A stretch of DNA of 12,136 bases from an uncultured Porphyromonas sp. (GCA_945875135.1 CAMCJO010000028.1:1-12136), one strand, 5' to 3'; shown: positions 1-7,216, numbered from the stretch's first letter. The notes: generated by a model from the sequence alone, not told the origin. Translations and numbers: made by a program.

Positions 1-54
1 TCTGGACAATCTTGCAAGCAAGATTGTGAGACTGTTGACTTTTGCAACAGTCTC
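1..54. repeat. Right end of a dispersed palindromic element (second copy at 3833-4007)
   Basis: These bases match 3954-4007 with a single difference (G at 4, A at 3957). The stretch holds two adjacent inverted repeats. One is CAATCTTGC / GCAAGATTG with two bases between the arms (7-26). The other is GAGACTGTTG / CAACAGTCTC with a 7-base loop (28-54). The identity stops right after CAGTCTC apart from a short AATA, so the element's boundary is at 54. The left part of this copy lies outside the window. It sits about 50 bases beyond the stop codon of the HU/SPOR gene, so it could also shape the 3' end of that transcript. There is no T-run on either side that would make it a classical terminator. 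Confidence 0.8.
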
Positions 55-102
55 AATATAAGTTACTTGTTTGGGTGGTCGCGTAGTGGCGGTAAAACGC
101 TA

Positions 103-1125
103 CTAAAGTGCGTAGATCCACGCTCCAGCGAAGCTGTTGGATAGCGTGGAGACGGAGCGACGTAGCTCGCCTGCACGCTCCTCAGAGGAACTGATGCCTG
201 CGATGACGAGACAGCGAGAGGACTCCTGGATGATCTGTAGGGAGATTCCTTCGGCCTGAGTCTGGTCTGCTGCTGCCTCTTCGATGAATTGCTCTGCACG
301 CTTGGGTCCCTTGAAAACCCCAACGACGACAGCGTGGCTCCCTTGCTGTAAAGCCTCGTCGTGCGTGATAACTAGAGACGAGGATGCGGCATGCTCAGGA
401 GTCGTAGAGACGATCTCTTCCTGTGTCTCAGCTTTTGGCGCTAGAGCTATGCTGGGCTTGGCTTGCTTTTGCTCTGGCGTCACCACGCTCGCTTCGTCGA
501 GCCAGCCGTAGGGGACGAAGCCCGCACTGTAACGATCAGGGTTACTGTCAGAGCTGATGGGTAGTAGGCAGAGGAAGCAGATAGCTCCAGCTGCAGCCCA
601 ATTAGCCGCAGTCCGATTGATACGTATCGTCCAATACTTCCGATCACTCTTCGTCTCACTGGCAGGCTCCGTAGCGACATGATCGACGGGTGCGACGGCT
701 GGGAGCAAGCAACTCTGAGGGTAGAGCCCGTAAGAGTGTATCGATCTCAGCCCTTGTCGCTCCTGTACGGGAGTAAAGAGTAGCTCGCCGCTCTTCTGCA
801 GCGTGAGGGTGCCGAGGTTGGAGCCGATGGTCAGGGAGCCAGACTGATATAGCTGGTGCCTGATCACGGTCACGTCGGAGTCTACCACTAGGCGCGCTCT
901 GCGTACAGATAGCCCTAGGGTGCGTGCGTAGCAACTGTCTAGGATGCCGTCACGATCTACTAGAGAGGCGTTGAATGAGATGCGCTGCCCTGCTGGCGTG
1001 ATGACGTTGAGATCCTTGTCATAGAGTGGAGGCGTTTGCTCCACGATGAAGGCTCCTATCGTAGGGAGTACGACGCAGTCGTGCAGTAGTAGAGCTTGCT
1101 CTAAGATATCTCCGATGCGATACAT
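103..1125 (-). CDS. HU-like / SPOR domain membrane protein
   Basis: This 340-residue protein starts at ATG (1125-1123) and stops at TAG. Residues about 1-120 resemble the paired HU-type (CCDC81-like) domains found at the N-terminus of many Bacteroidota SPOR proteins: an early GDILEQALLLHDCVVLPTIG segment, then GSLTIGSNLGTLTL near 96-109. A hydrophobic segment at about 173-190 (TAANWAAAGAICFLCLLP) should cross the inner membrane once. A low-complexity linker follows, and residues about 262-340 look like a SPOR domain (SHAVVVGVFK ... SRCLVIAG ... AGAWIYAL). SPOR domains bind peptidoglycan stripped of stem peptides at division sites. The inferred layout is HU-like part in the cytoplasm and SPOR in the periplasm. 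DNA binding by the HU-like part is not shown here and may have been replaced by a protein-binding role. The gene is downstream of rho, 195 bases away and on the same strand. Confidence 0.75.
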   Translation of the reverse strand: MYRIGDILEQALLLHDCVVLPTIGAFIVEQTPPLYDKDLNVITPAGQRISFNASLVDRDGILDSCYARTLGLSVRRARLVVDSDVTVIRHQLYQSGSLTIGSNLGTLTLQKSGELLFTPVQERQGLRSIHSYGLYPQSCLLPAVAPVDHVATEPASETKSDRKYWTIRINRTAANWAAAGAICFLCLLPISSDSNPDRYSAGFVPYGWLDEASVVTPEQKQAKPSIALAPKAETQEEIVSTTPEHAASSSLVITHDEALQQGSHAVVVGVFKGPKRAEQFIEEAAADQTQAEGISLQIIQESSRCLVIAGISSSEERAGELRRSVSTLSNSFAGAWIYAL

Positions 1126-1223
1126 TGAGATGTACAGGCTAAGGGTGGATGATTACGAGTCGAGAGAGGCTACATGTGTAGCACCCTTGAGAAGGGGAGG
1201 TAGAAGACTCCCGCTCCTCACCA

Positions 1224-1231
1224 CAAAGTTA
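1224..1231 (-). promoter_or_regulatory. Candidate -7 box for the HU/SPOR gene
   Basis: On the minus strand the bases read TAACTTTG, a full match to the Bacteroidota -7 consensus TAnnTTTG. No good TTG lies 19-21 bases upstream, so only half of the promoter is convincing. Transcription from here would give a leader of about 95 bases before the ATG at 1125. If it is real, the HU/SPOR gene can be expressed separately from rho. I see no clear terminator for rho in 1126-1320, so read-through from rho is also possible. Confidence 0.35.
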
Positions 1232-1320
1232 AGCAATCTCCACGAACTGGAGCATGTGGTGCGGAGCGGAAGTGGGGATAGTTGTTGTTAACTCTTTGGC
1301 GGCTAGTGACTCACGGGGAC

Positions 1321-3180
1321 CTAGTCGTTCATCGAGGCGAGGAACTCCAAGTTGGTCTCCGTCAGCTCGATGCGCTGCTTGAGGAACTCCATCGCCTCTA
1401 CCGTATTCATGTCCGATAGATGGTTGCGTAGGATCCATATGCGCTGTAGCGTCGTCGAGTCTAGTAGGAGATCATCACGACGGGTGCTACTAGCGAGGAT
1501 GTCGATAGCGGGGAAGATACGCTTGTTGGACAGGCGACGATCAAGCTGTAGCTCCATATTGCCAGCACCTTTGAACTCCTCAAAGATGACGTCATCCATC
1601 TTAGAGCCCGTCTCGGTCAGAGCCGTCGCTAAGATGGTGAGACTACCGCCGTGCTCGATGTTGCGCGCAGCTCCGAAGAATCGCTTCGGCTTTTGCAGCG
1701 CATTCGCCTCGATACCTCCTGAGAGGATCTTGCCCGAGGTAGGCTGTACCGTATTGTAAGCACGTGCGAGGCGTGTGATCGAGTCTAGCATGATGAGCAC
1801 ATCGTGACCACTCTCGACCATACTCTTAGCCTTGGCGAGCACTAGCTCAGCGAGCTTCACGTGGTGGTCAGCAGGCTCGTCAAAGGTCGAGGCAACCACC
1901 TCCGCATTGACATTGCGTGCCATATCGGTCACCTCCTCAGGACGCTCGTCGATCAGGAGGATGATCATGTAGACCTCAGGATGATTGGCAGATATCGCAT
2001 TGGCAATGTCCTTGAGTAGCATCGTCTTACCGGTCTTAGGCTGAGCAACGATGAGTCCACGCTGTCCCTTGCCGATGGGGGTGACCAGATCCACGATGCG
2101 CATGGCGGTCTTGTCGTAGACAGCTGCGATGCCTTGAGACTCTAGCTTAAACTTGTCCTCTGGGAAGAGAGGCGTCAGCATGTCAAAGGAGACACGATCC
2201 AGATTGTCCTTGGGGTGGCGACCATTGACGAGTAGGATGTTCTGGAGTAGGAAGTACTTTTCGCTACCCTTCGGTGGACGTATGCTACCCTCAATGACAT
2301 CACCCGTCTTGAGGTGCCACTTCTTGATGATGTCCGCAGGGACGTAGATGTCGTCTGGTGAGGGGAAGTAGTTGTAATCTGAGCTACGGAGGAAGCCGTA
2401 TCCCTCTTGCGACACCTCTAGCAGTCCGCTAGCGGTCAGGATATTGGAGAAGTCGTATGAAGTCTCTTCTTCCTCTTGCTCTTTGCTCTTGTTGTGTTGC
2501 TGCTTACCCTTTTGTGCAGGCTCGTCAGAGTCTGCGTTTGCCTCTTTGTGATCCTTATGATCATTGTGAGACTCGCCCAGCACCTCGCCTAGTAGTGAGT
2601 CAGCATCGGGATGGGTAAAGACCATAGGCGTCTCCTCCTGCTGCTCCTCTGCGTCTTGCTTAGCTTGAGGACGCTTGTCCTCCTTGTCAGACTGATTGGC
2701 AGGCTCCTGACGCTTGTTATTGCGGTTGTTGCGCTCCTTATTATTGCGCTGGTTATTGTTGCGCTTAGTGCCCTTCTCCTCAGACTGTGTAGCGGCAGCC
2801 TCCTCGACGATAGCGATAGCCTCTTGGCGATCTATCTCAGAGGGCTGGTTGGTTGCGTCTGCCTTGTCTGCCTTAGCGGTGCGCTTGTTCTGTCGAGAGT
2901 TTGATTTGTTCTTTTGCTCAGGCTTGTTGCTCTCGTCTTTGGCGTCCTTTTTCTCCTCTTTATTTGCTTTGTTATTGCGGGAGTTGCTCTGTCGCTCTTT
3001 GCGCTTGTTGCTCTGCTGCTCGACCGTCTTGGTGGCTACAGCCTCTGCCTGAGCGTCTAGAATTTGGTAGATGACCTCTTTCTTTTCGGTGGCCATCTTG
3101 GTAATCTCTAGTTGGGAGGCAACCTCTTTGAGTTGCTCCTCCGTCATACCATTGAGATCTACGATGGTGTACTTCTGCAT
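1321..3180 (-). CDS. rho: Transcription termination factor Rho
   Basis: Rho is the hexameric RNA-dependent ATPase that ends transcription of untranslated RNA. The 619-residue product starts at ATG 3180 and stops at TAG. Residues 1-45 form the Rho N-terminal helical domain. Residues about 50-240 are a hydrophilic, probably disordered insertion rich in Asn, Lys, Gln, Arg and Glu, which makes the protein about 200 residues longer than E. coli Rho (419). Residues about 242-320 are the cold-shock-like RNA-binding domain ([12 protein letters not shown]). The motor domain has the P-loop QPKTGKT (380-386), [13 protein letters not shown] (408-420), Walker [16 protein letters not shown] (461-475), the Q-loop region [21 protein letters not shown] from 487 and the R-loop [14 protein letters not shown] (525-538). 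All core motifs are intact, so the enzyme should be active. Insertions of this kind are known in Bacteroidota Rho, and in Bacteroides thetaiotaomicron the disordered region drives condensate formation. Confidence 0.97.
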   Translation of the reverse strand: MQKYTIVDLNGMTEEQLKEVASQLEITKMATEKKEVIYQILDAQAEAVATKTVEQQSNKRKERQSNSRNNKANKEEKKDAKDESNKPEQKNKSNSRQNKRTAKADKADATNQPSEIDRQEAIAIVEEAAATQSEEKGTKRNNNQRNNKERNNRNNKRQEPANQSDKEDKRPQAKQDAEEQQEETPMVFTHPDADSLLGEVLGESHNDHKDHKEANADSDEPAQKGKQQHNKSKEQEEEETSYDFSNILTASGLLEVSQEGYGFLRSSDYNYFPSPDDIYVPADIIKKWHLKTGDVIEGSIRPPKGSEKYFLLQNILLVNGRHPKDNLDRVSFDMLTPLFPEDKFKLESQGIAAVYDKTAMRIVDLVTPIGKGQRGLIVAQPKTGKTMLLKDIANAISANHPEVYMIILLIDERPEEVTDMARNVNAEVVASTFDEPADHHVKLAELVLAKAKSMVESGHDVLIMLDSITRLARAYNTVQPTSGKILSGGIEANALQKPKRFFGAARNIEHGGSLTILATALTETGSKMDDVIFEEFKGAGNMELQLDRRLSNKRIFPAIDILASSTRRDDLLLDSTTLQRIWILRNHLSDMNTVEAMEFLKQRIELTETNLEFLASMND

Positions 3181-3558
3181 GATGTACTGATGTTAGCTGG
3201 ATAAAATGCACCTTACGGCTTGTTGCAAAGGGCTACCATGCTGAGCTTTGAAAAAGCTATAAGCGAAATGATAGAGGCAACGGAATCAACGATCTAGCAG
3301 GTGCTGTGGCGAGACAGCTGGCTAGCACGATGGTCGACCTAAGTAAGGTGTGTAATGTGTGAATAGGCTGAGTGATGGGTCAGTCCTGTGTGATATGGGA
3401 CGCTCTGCTCGGTCGTTATTATCTAGGTCGATGCAGAGCCAGAGCTACCTCCGTAGCAGATCCTAAGCCTCTCCATACAAGCTGTATCGTCTTGTGCAAC
3501 ACTAATATCTGTACAGCCTAGGAGTGCGTCGATCTAGTGACTCATCCACTTCTAGAGG
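3181..3558 (-). promoter_or_regulatory. Long structured leader of rho
   Basis: There is no protein-coding signal between the rho start codon and the nearest full -7 match at 3559-3566, so rho appears to have an untranslated leader of about 370 bases. Small hairpins can be drawn in it: AGCTTT / AAAGCT at 3244-3258, ATACA / TGTAT at 3475-3487, and a longer one pairing GCTCTGC (3402-3408) plus TCG (3409-3411) with CGA (3429-3431) and GCAGAGC (3433-3439), with one bulged base. In E. coli, rho has a leader where Rho limits its own synthesis. A similar role here is an inference from length and position only. Confidence 0.4.
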
Positions 3559-3566
3559 CAAAGGTA
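3559..3566 (-). promoter_or_regulatory. Candidate -7 box of the rho promoter
   Basis: The minus strand reads TACCTTTG, matching TAnnTTTG, followed by the GC then AGAAGTGG context. It is the only exact match between 3181 and 3600 on this strand. No TTG stands 19-21 bases upstream, so the -33 half is missing or weak. An undetected closer promoter is possible. Confidence 0.4.
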
Positions 3567-3604
3567 CGAAAAAGTGTTCAGATACAGTATCCCCCGCCTC
3601 TGTC

Positions 3605-3625
3605 TTCTAATCTCTAACCTCTAAT
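3605..3625. repeat. Three heptamers of a CTCTAAY run
   Basis: TTCTAAT, CTCTAAC and CTCTAAT stand head to tail, a 7-base pyrimidine-rich period on the plus strand. It resembles a short microsatellite and marks the start of the repeat cluster upstream of rho. No function is evident. Confidence 0.5.
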
Positions 3626-3673
3626 CCCTCCTTTCATAAAAACATTGCTGTCCGGTAAAAGTCTTATGTGGGT

Positions 3674-3792
3674 GAAACTGGAGTTTCATAGGTAGGACAC
3701 TAGAGTTTCATAGGTAGGACACTAAAGTTTCATAGGTAAGAAACTGGAGTTTCATAGGTAAGAAACTAGAGTTTCATAGGTAGGAAACTGTA
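3674..3792. repeat. Tandem array of 22-bp units with junction dyads
   Basis: Five full units start at 3683, 3705, 3727, 3749 and 3771. Each opens with GTTTCATAGGTA and ends with a GAAACTGGA-like tail, and a partial unit tail (GAAACTGGA) precedes the first. At each junction the tail and the next head form the dyad GAAACT-NN-AGTTTC. The dyad is perfect at 3674-3687 and at the unit 3/4 and 4/5 junctions, and has one mismatch (GACACT) at units 1/2 and 2/3. Units differ at a few positions only. There are no unique spacers, so this is not CRISPR. The 22-bp period is close to two helical turns, which would place successive dyads on the same face of the DNA. It lies between the rho promoter region and the 175-bp element. 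Confidence 0.9.
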
Positions 3793-3832
3793 GATTGGTC
3801 GAAGTCGAGTAGTCGGACAGCCATAATAAAAA

Positions 3833-4007
3833 GAGACTGTTGCATAAAGGCGAATCGCTGTGTTGCTTTCAGGATTCGGCTTCGGTCACATACGTAGGTA
3901 TGCTCCCTTCAGACCTCACCCTCAGCGCCTTGCGCTTCATCCTTTCTGCAAAGTCTAGACAATCTTGCAAGCAAGATTGTGAGACTGTTGACTTTTGCAA
4001 CAGTCTC
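3833..4007. mobile_element. 175-bp element with 12-bp terminal inverted repeats (MITE-like)
   Basis: The left end GAGACTGTTGCA (3833-3844) is repeated exactly in inverted form at the right end, TGCAACAGTCTC (3996-4007). The right 54 bases recur at 1-54, so the sequence is dispersed. Near the right end it holds the palindrome CAATCTTGC / GCAAGATTG (3960-3979) and a further direct copy of GAGACTGTTG (3981-3990), which can pair with the terminal repeat. Short AATAAA sequences stand near both outer edges (3825-3830 and 4008-4013), a possible but imperfect target duplication. There is no transposase inside, so it would need one supplied from elsewhere. It could instead be a REP-like structural repeat that does not transpose. 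Confidence 0.6.
3869..3940 (-). other. Possible 23-codon mini-ORF inside the repeat element
   Basis: On the minus strand an ATG at 3940-3938 opens a 23-codon frame that ends at TGA (3871-3869). The peptide starts MKRKALRVRSEGS and is basic at its front. The purine stretch GCAGAAAGG ends directly at the ATG, too close for a normal ribosome-binding site. It may be chance, or a relic of a longer gene inside the element. There is no evidence of translation. Confidence 0.15.
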
Positions 4008-4013
4008 AATAAA

Positions 4014-4064
4014 GGACGCACGGATCGCGCCTACCCCATGAGCGGGTGACACGTCCGTGCGTCC
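4014..4064. repeat. Palindrome with an 11-bp stem beside the element
   Basis: GGACGCACGGA (4014-4024) is the exact reverse complement of TCCGTGCGTCC (4054-4064). The 29-base interval may fold further through ACCC (4033-4036) and GGGT (4044-4047). It starts seven bases after the right end of the 175-bp element and lies about 60 bases past the stop codon of the large secreted protein gene, whose transcript would run through it. There is no T-run on the minus strand side, so it is not a standard intrinsic terminator. It may block 3' exonucleases or assist termination. Confidence 0.7.
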
Positions 4065-4126
4065 TGACGGGTTGCCTCCTATATAGTAAGGGTAGGGGGC
4101 TTTGATGTGAGTGCTACATAAGCACC

Positions 4127-6757
4127 TTACTTGACACAGACCTTTGCAGTGGTCGTGCCGATAGTGAGTAGGTACATGCCAGATTGCGGAGCGGTGAGCG
4201 TGCAGAGCTTGTCCGCTACGACACGCTGCTCGATAAGACGACCTGCGTAGTCATAGAGGGCGACGGTGCCGAGCGCACTACCCGTATTGCTGGTCAGGGT
4301 AATCGTCTGACCCTCTAGGGCAATAGCTACATCGGCCGTGCCCGCTGTAGGCGCATCGATGGCGTTGCCCTCTCCCACCTTGGCGTAGTAGGCTACGATG
4401 CGTAGATCCTTCGTTGCCTTGGTGGTGTACTCTAGCGAGCCATCGACAGGGTTGATGCGCTCCTTATTGACCATCCAGTAGTCTAGACGGTAGCCCTTGT
4501 CAGGCTCGACATAGACACGGATGTCTGCATTCTCAGGCACTTTGCTCTTGAGAGCACTACGTACGCCACCTACCTCTAGGTAGATAGGACCACCGTTGCC
4601 CACCTGTGATACATCGATCGTATAGTAGACCTTGTCACGCTCGAAGATAACCTCGACGACGTAGTCCTTGCCAGAGATTACTTGCCACTGATTATTTTCA
4701 GCAGGCTTGGGTCCCTCCTGACCGTTGACGACCCACTTCTTGACGTGGTAGTGCTCTGCGGGATGTGCCGTGAAGATGATTGTCTCAGACTCCCCAGCAG
4801 CTGTCGTAGCTCCTGAGGCGAGAGGCTGCCCCTTGTAGGTAGCTGTGATCGTGCCTCCCACGTTGTCTCGTACAGAGTAAGTGACCGTATAGGGACGATG
4901 GACGAACTCGACCGTCACCTCTGTGGGCTCTTTGATGTTGAGCGTATACGTCTGGCTGTTTTGCTCTCCAGCGGTCATCGGTGTCTCTGTACCATTGATC
5001 TTAAAGCTCTTGACGACGTAGTCAAGATCAGGGTCTGCGGTAAAGGTGATAGCCGTATGCTCCTCGATCTCTGTCTGTGAGGGGATTGCGGTACCGATAG
5101 CCAGCGTGGCCGATAGGGTGCCATGCCCTCCGATGACACGATAGGTGAGTAGGTGCTTCTTGACCTGTGGCTCAGGGCCTGGGATGGGAGCGATGTGGAA
5201 TCCCTTCCAAACATTAGCCTCCTTGTAGGTCTCTTGCGCATCACCAGGTACGAAGAGATTGATGGTGCTGATGTTCGCAGGCTTGAGCCCATTGAAGGCC
5301 CTGATGTGAGCCTTAGGCGGCTGCACTGCCTCGACAGTAATATCTGTTAGCGCCGTACACTGAGCAAATGCGCCATACATAACCTCTGTGGTCTTGGCTC
5401 CGAGATACACTTTCGCAAGAGCCTTACAGCTGGCGAAGCAATTGCGAGGTACGACAGCAACATTGGGTAGGCGCACCTCGGTGAGTCCAGAGCCAGAGAA
5501 GCTCTCTGTGTCTAGCGTCGTCAGTGTCTCAGGCCAGGGGAATGTGGTGAGTGCGGTACACTCCTTAAAAGCAAGTTTGCCAATAGAGGTGAGCGCAGGC
5601 ATCGGGCTGAGCTTGGTGAGACTGCTATTCTGTGCAAAGGCGCTATCGCATATCTTAGTCACTTGAGTGCCGAGGACGACCTCCTCCAGCTTATACATCT
5701 GAGCTAGTGCACTCTCGCCAACCACCTTGAGGGTTAGGGGGAGTGTCACCTTGCTAACGAGAGGCATATTGTAAAAGGCTCTCTCGGGGAGCTGATCCTC
5801 AGCAAAGGTCGCATCTGCGATGTTGATCTCAGTCAGATTGCCCATGTTGTCACGGATTGTCTGGCAGTCCTCCGCATTCATCGGACCAGAGACCGTGATG
5901 GACTGGCACTTGAGGAGATCCATGCCCTGCATCAGCTTAGCTAGTGAACCAGCCTCGGTGAGCTGTACGACAGGGTGTATCGGGTCGTAGCTAGGCTGAG
6001 GCGTGCTGGCATCACGGAAGGTGATGCGCATCACGGCACGATCCTTCTGACCACGATCAGCAGTCTCACCGAGTACACCGACGAAGCCCTCGCTGATAGT
6101 CTTGTCTGTTGCTTTATTGATCGTGCGGATGGGCATCTCTTTGACATTCTTAGGATAGCTGCAGAACTCGATATGGGATCTTCCAGCTCCATCAACGGCA
6201 GGCTTACTAGCCTTAGAGCGTACGGAGAGGAGGATAGACTGCCCCGTGTAGACAAAAGGCTTGTCGAGCTCTAGCTCTAGTGTGTGATAGTCTACGCCAG
6301 CCTTTGAGGTCTCGTGATTACCACCGATGGTCAAATCCATCAGATCGAGCGTGATCGTCTTCTTCATATAGAGATCCTGCTCGGCATTGATAGGTAACCA
6401 GTGATACTTGTCAGCTACTGGCTCAAAGTGGTCGTCGGATACGTTGGTGAGGTAGATCTGGAGGTCGTTGGTGTACTCCGTGTTGTAGGACTCACCATCA
6501 GACAGATAGATCTGGAAGGCGAGCTTGGTGATTTCCTTACCCTCTAGTCCTTGTAGCTCTGCAGCGGTGTAGATCTGCTGGGTGACGCTGCTGAGGTAAT
6601 CAAAGTCAAAGGGTGCCGTCTGCCCTATGCTTTGGTTGAAGTGTGACGAGGGATTGGCAAAGTCTCCCAAGTCTATGGTCTGCGCCTGCAGCTGCCCGAT
6701 GAGCGGGAGCAAGAGGCACAAGAGCAATGTACTAAAACGTAGTCGTTTCTGTTGCAT
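4127..6757 (-). CDS. T9SS-exported BspA-like leucine-rich repeat surface protein
   Basis: The start at ATG 6757-6755 is preferred because it puts a clean signal peptide at the front (MQQKRLRFSTLLLCLLLPLI, cleaved near LQA); the longer frame would need a TTG start at 6802. The product is then 876 residues. Residues about 27-248 form a beta-rich region I do not recognise with certainty. Residues about 270-500 hold BspA-type leucine-rich repeats (for example AFYNMPLVSKVTLPLTLKVV, SAFAQNSSLTKL, AFKECTALTTF, CFASCKALAKVYLG). Three related beta modules follow at about 533-620, 622-707 and 708-792, each with a K-x-W/F-x-V/I-N-like core. Residues about 810-876 match the type A T9SS sorting domain (GTVALYDYAGRLIEQ ... 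SGMYLLTIGT ... KVCVK). Such proteins cross the outer membrane through T9SS and are usually attached to the surface. BspA repeats often serve adhesion, but the ligand here is unknown. It appears to be a single-gene transcript. Confidence 0.88.
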   Translation of the reverse strand: MQQKRLRFSTLLLCLLLPLIGQLQAQTIDLGDFANPSSHFNQSIGQTAPFDFDYLSSVTQQIYTAAELQGLEGKEITKLAFQIYLSDGESYNTEYTNDLQIYLTNVSDDHFEPVADKYHWLPINAEQDLYMKKTITLDLMDLTIGGNHETSKAGVDYHTLELELDKPFVYTGQSILLSVRSKASKPAVDGAGRSHIEFCSYPKNVKEMPIRTINKATDKTISEGFVGVLGETADRGQKDRAVMRITFRDASTPQPSYDPIHPVVQLTEAGSLAKLMQGMDLLKCQSITVSGPMNAEDCQTIRDNMGNLTEINIADATFAEDQLPERAFYNMPLVSKVTLPLTLKVVGESALAQMYKLEEVVLGTQVTKICDSAFAQNSSLTKLSPMPALTSIGKLAFKECTALTTFPWPETLTTLDTESFSGSGLTEVRLPNVAVVPRNCFASCKALAKVYLGAKTTEVMYGAFAQCTALTDITVEAVQPPKAHIRAFNGLKPANISTINLFVPGDAQETYKEANVWKGFHIAPIPGPEPQVKKHLLTYRVIGGHGTLSATLAIGTAIPSQTEIEEHTAITFTADPDLDYVVKSFKINGTETPMTAGEQNSQTYTLNIKEPTEVTVEFVHRPYTVTYSVRDNVGGTITATYKGQPLASGATTAAGESETIIFTAHPAEHYHVKKWVVNGQEGPKPAENNQWQVISGKDYVVEVIFERDKVYYTIDVSQVGNGGPIYLEVGGVRSALKSKVPENADIRVYVEPDKGYRLDYWMVNKERINPVDGSLEYTTKATKDLRIVAYYAKVGEGNAIDAPTAGTADVAIALEGQTITLTSNTGSALGTVALYDYAGRLIEQRVVADKLCTLTAPQSGMYLLTIGTTTAKVCVK

Positions 6758-6827
6758 AGATTGATGTTTATTTGAATAGTAGGTGATAGGGGAGCAGTGC
6801 AACTCTTTGCACTCCCTTTTATCTATG

Positions 6828-6835
6828 CAAAGTTA
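6828..6835 (-). promoter_or_regulatory. Candidate -7 box for the LRR surface protein gene
   Basis: The minus strand reads TAACTTTG, an exact TAnnTTTG match, followed by GCATAG. The start codon at 6757 is about 65 bases from the likely transcription start. The bases just before the ATG are AT-rich with no Shine-Dalgarno, which is usual in Bacteroidota. A -33 TTG is not evident, only a TTT-containing stretch. Confidence 0.5.
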
Positions 6836-7090
6836 CGGGCTATTCTCCCTGCCGGAAATACCTAATAGTAATGATTTCCTCAGAGGTGAATACCGATATG
6901 TAATTAACAGAACTCTATAAAGGGTGTAGGAGAGAGGGAGCTCTCGGAGAGGGCTTTAGCGAGGGCTGTAGGAGGCCCGCTGATAAGTCGATAGAGATAG
7001 TCGCTGCTTCTGCCTATTTAGTGGTACTTCTTGATGTTTGGTGCCGTTTTTCGGAGGCGGCTGCTCCCTGTGCTGAAAGTTTTTTGCGGA
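6836..7090. other. Intergenic stretch without a recognisable gene
   Basis: This lies between the divergent promoters of the LRR protein and the tRNA. It has purine-rich runs around 6928-6970 and a T/A-rich portion near 7075-7095. A minus-strand open frame covering 7018-7215 crosses the tRNA promoter and leader and has no coding character. I find no gene, strong repeat or hairpin here. Confidence 0.5.
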
Positions 7091-7096
7091 AAAGGC

Positions 7097-7126
7097 TTGC
7101 AGGTTCCGAAAAATGTTGTACCTTTG
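7097..7126 (+). promoter_or_regulatory. tRNA-Arg promoter (TTG - 19 nt - TACCTTTG)
   Basis: TTG at 7097-7099 and TACCTTTG at 7119-7126 are separated by 19 bases, which fits the Bacteroidota housekeeping sigma consensus in both sequence and spacing. It is the best promoter in the window. A small dyad, TTTGCA / TGCAAA (7123-7136), overlaps the -7 box and the likely start site. Transcription would begin near 7131-7134, giving a leader of about 85 bases before the tRNA. Confidence 0.75.
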
Positions 7127-7216
7127 CATCTGCAAACGGGGAGGAACGCCTCACACTTGTGAGCTTCCGATTGTTTCAACCCCCTTGTTTGTCGTTTTAA
7201 GGGTTTAGTTTTCATC

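Noticed and set aside
28..54. Repeat hairpin as an intrinsic terminator of the HU/SPOR gene
   Set aside because: A 10-bp stem is present but no T-run follows on the minus strand; it is better explained as part of the dispersed element.
2611..3052. Two plus-strand Leu-rich open frames that look like membrane proteins
   Set aside because: They are antisense to the Lys/Asn/Glu-rich insertion of rho; the hydrophobic look is produced by the reversed codons.
3674..3792. Possible CRISPR array
   Set aside because: Units are contiguous 22-bp repeats with no unique spacers, and no cas gene is in the window.
3840..4049. 69-codon plus-strand frame across the repeat element
   Set aside because: It runs through both terminal palindromes and into the next hairpin, and has no recognisable protein pattern.
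6758..6802. Fifteen-residue N-terminal extension of the surface protein
   Set aside because: It would need a TTG start, lies close to the promoter and would bury the signal peptide; the internal ATG at 6757 fits better.
7018..7215. Minus-strand frame upstream of the tRNA
   Set aside because: It overlaps the strong plus-strand tRNA promoter and leader and has no coding signature.
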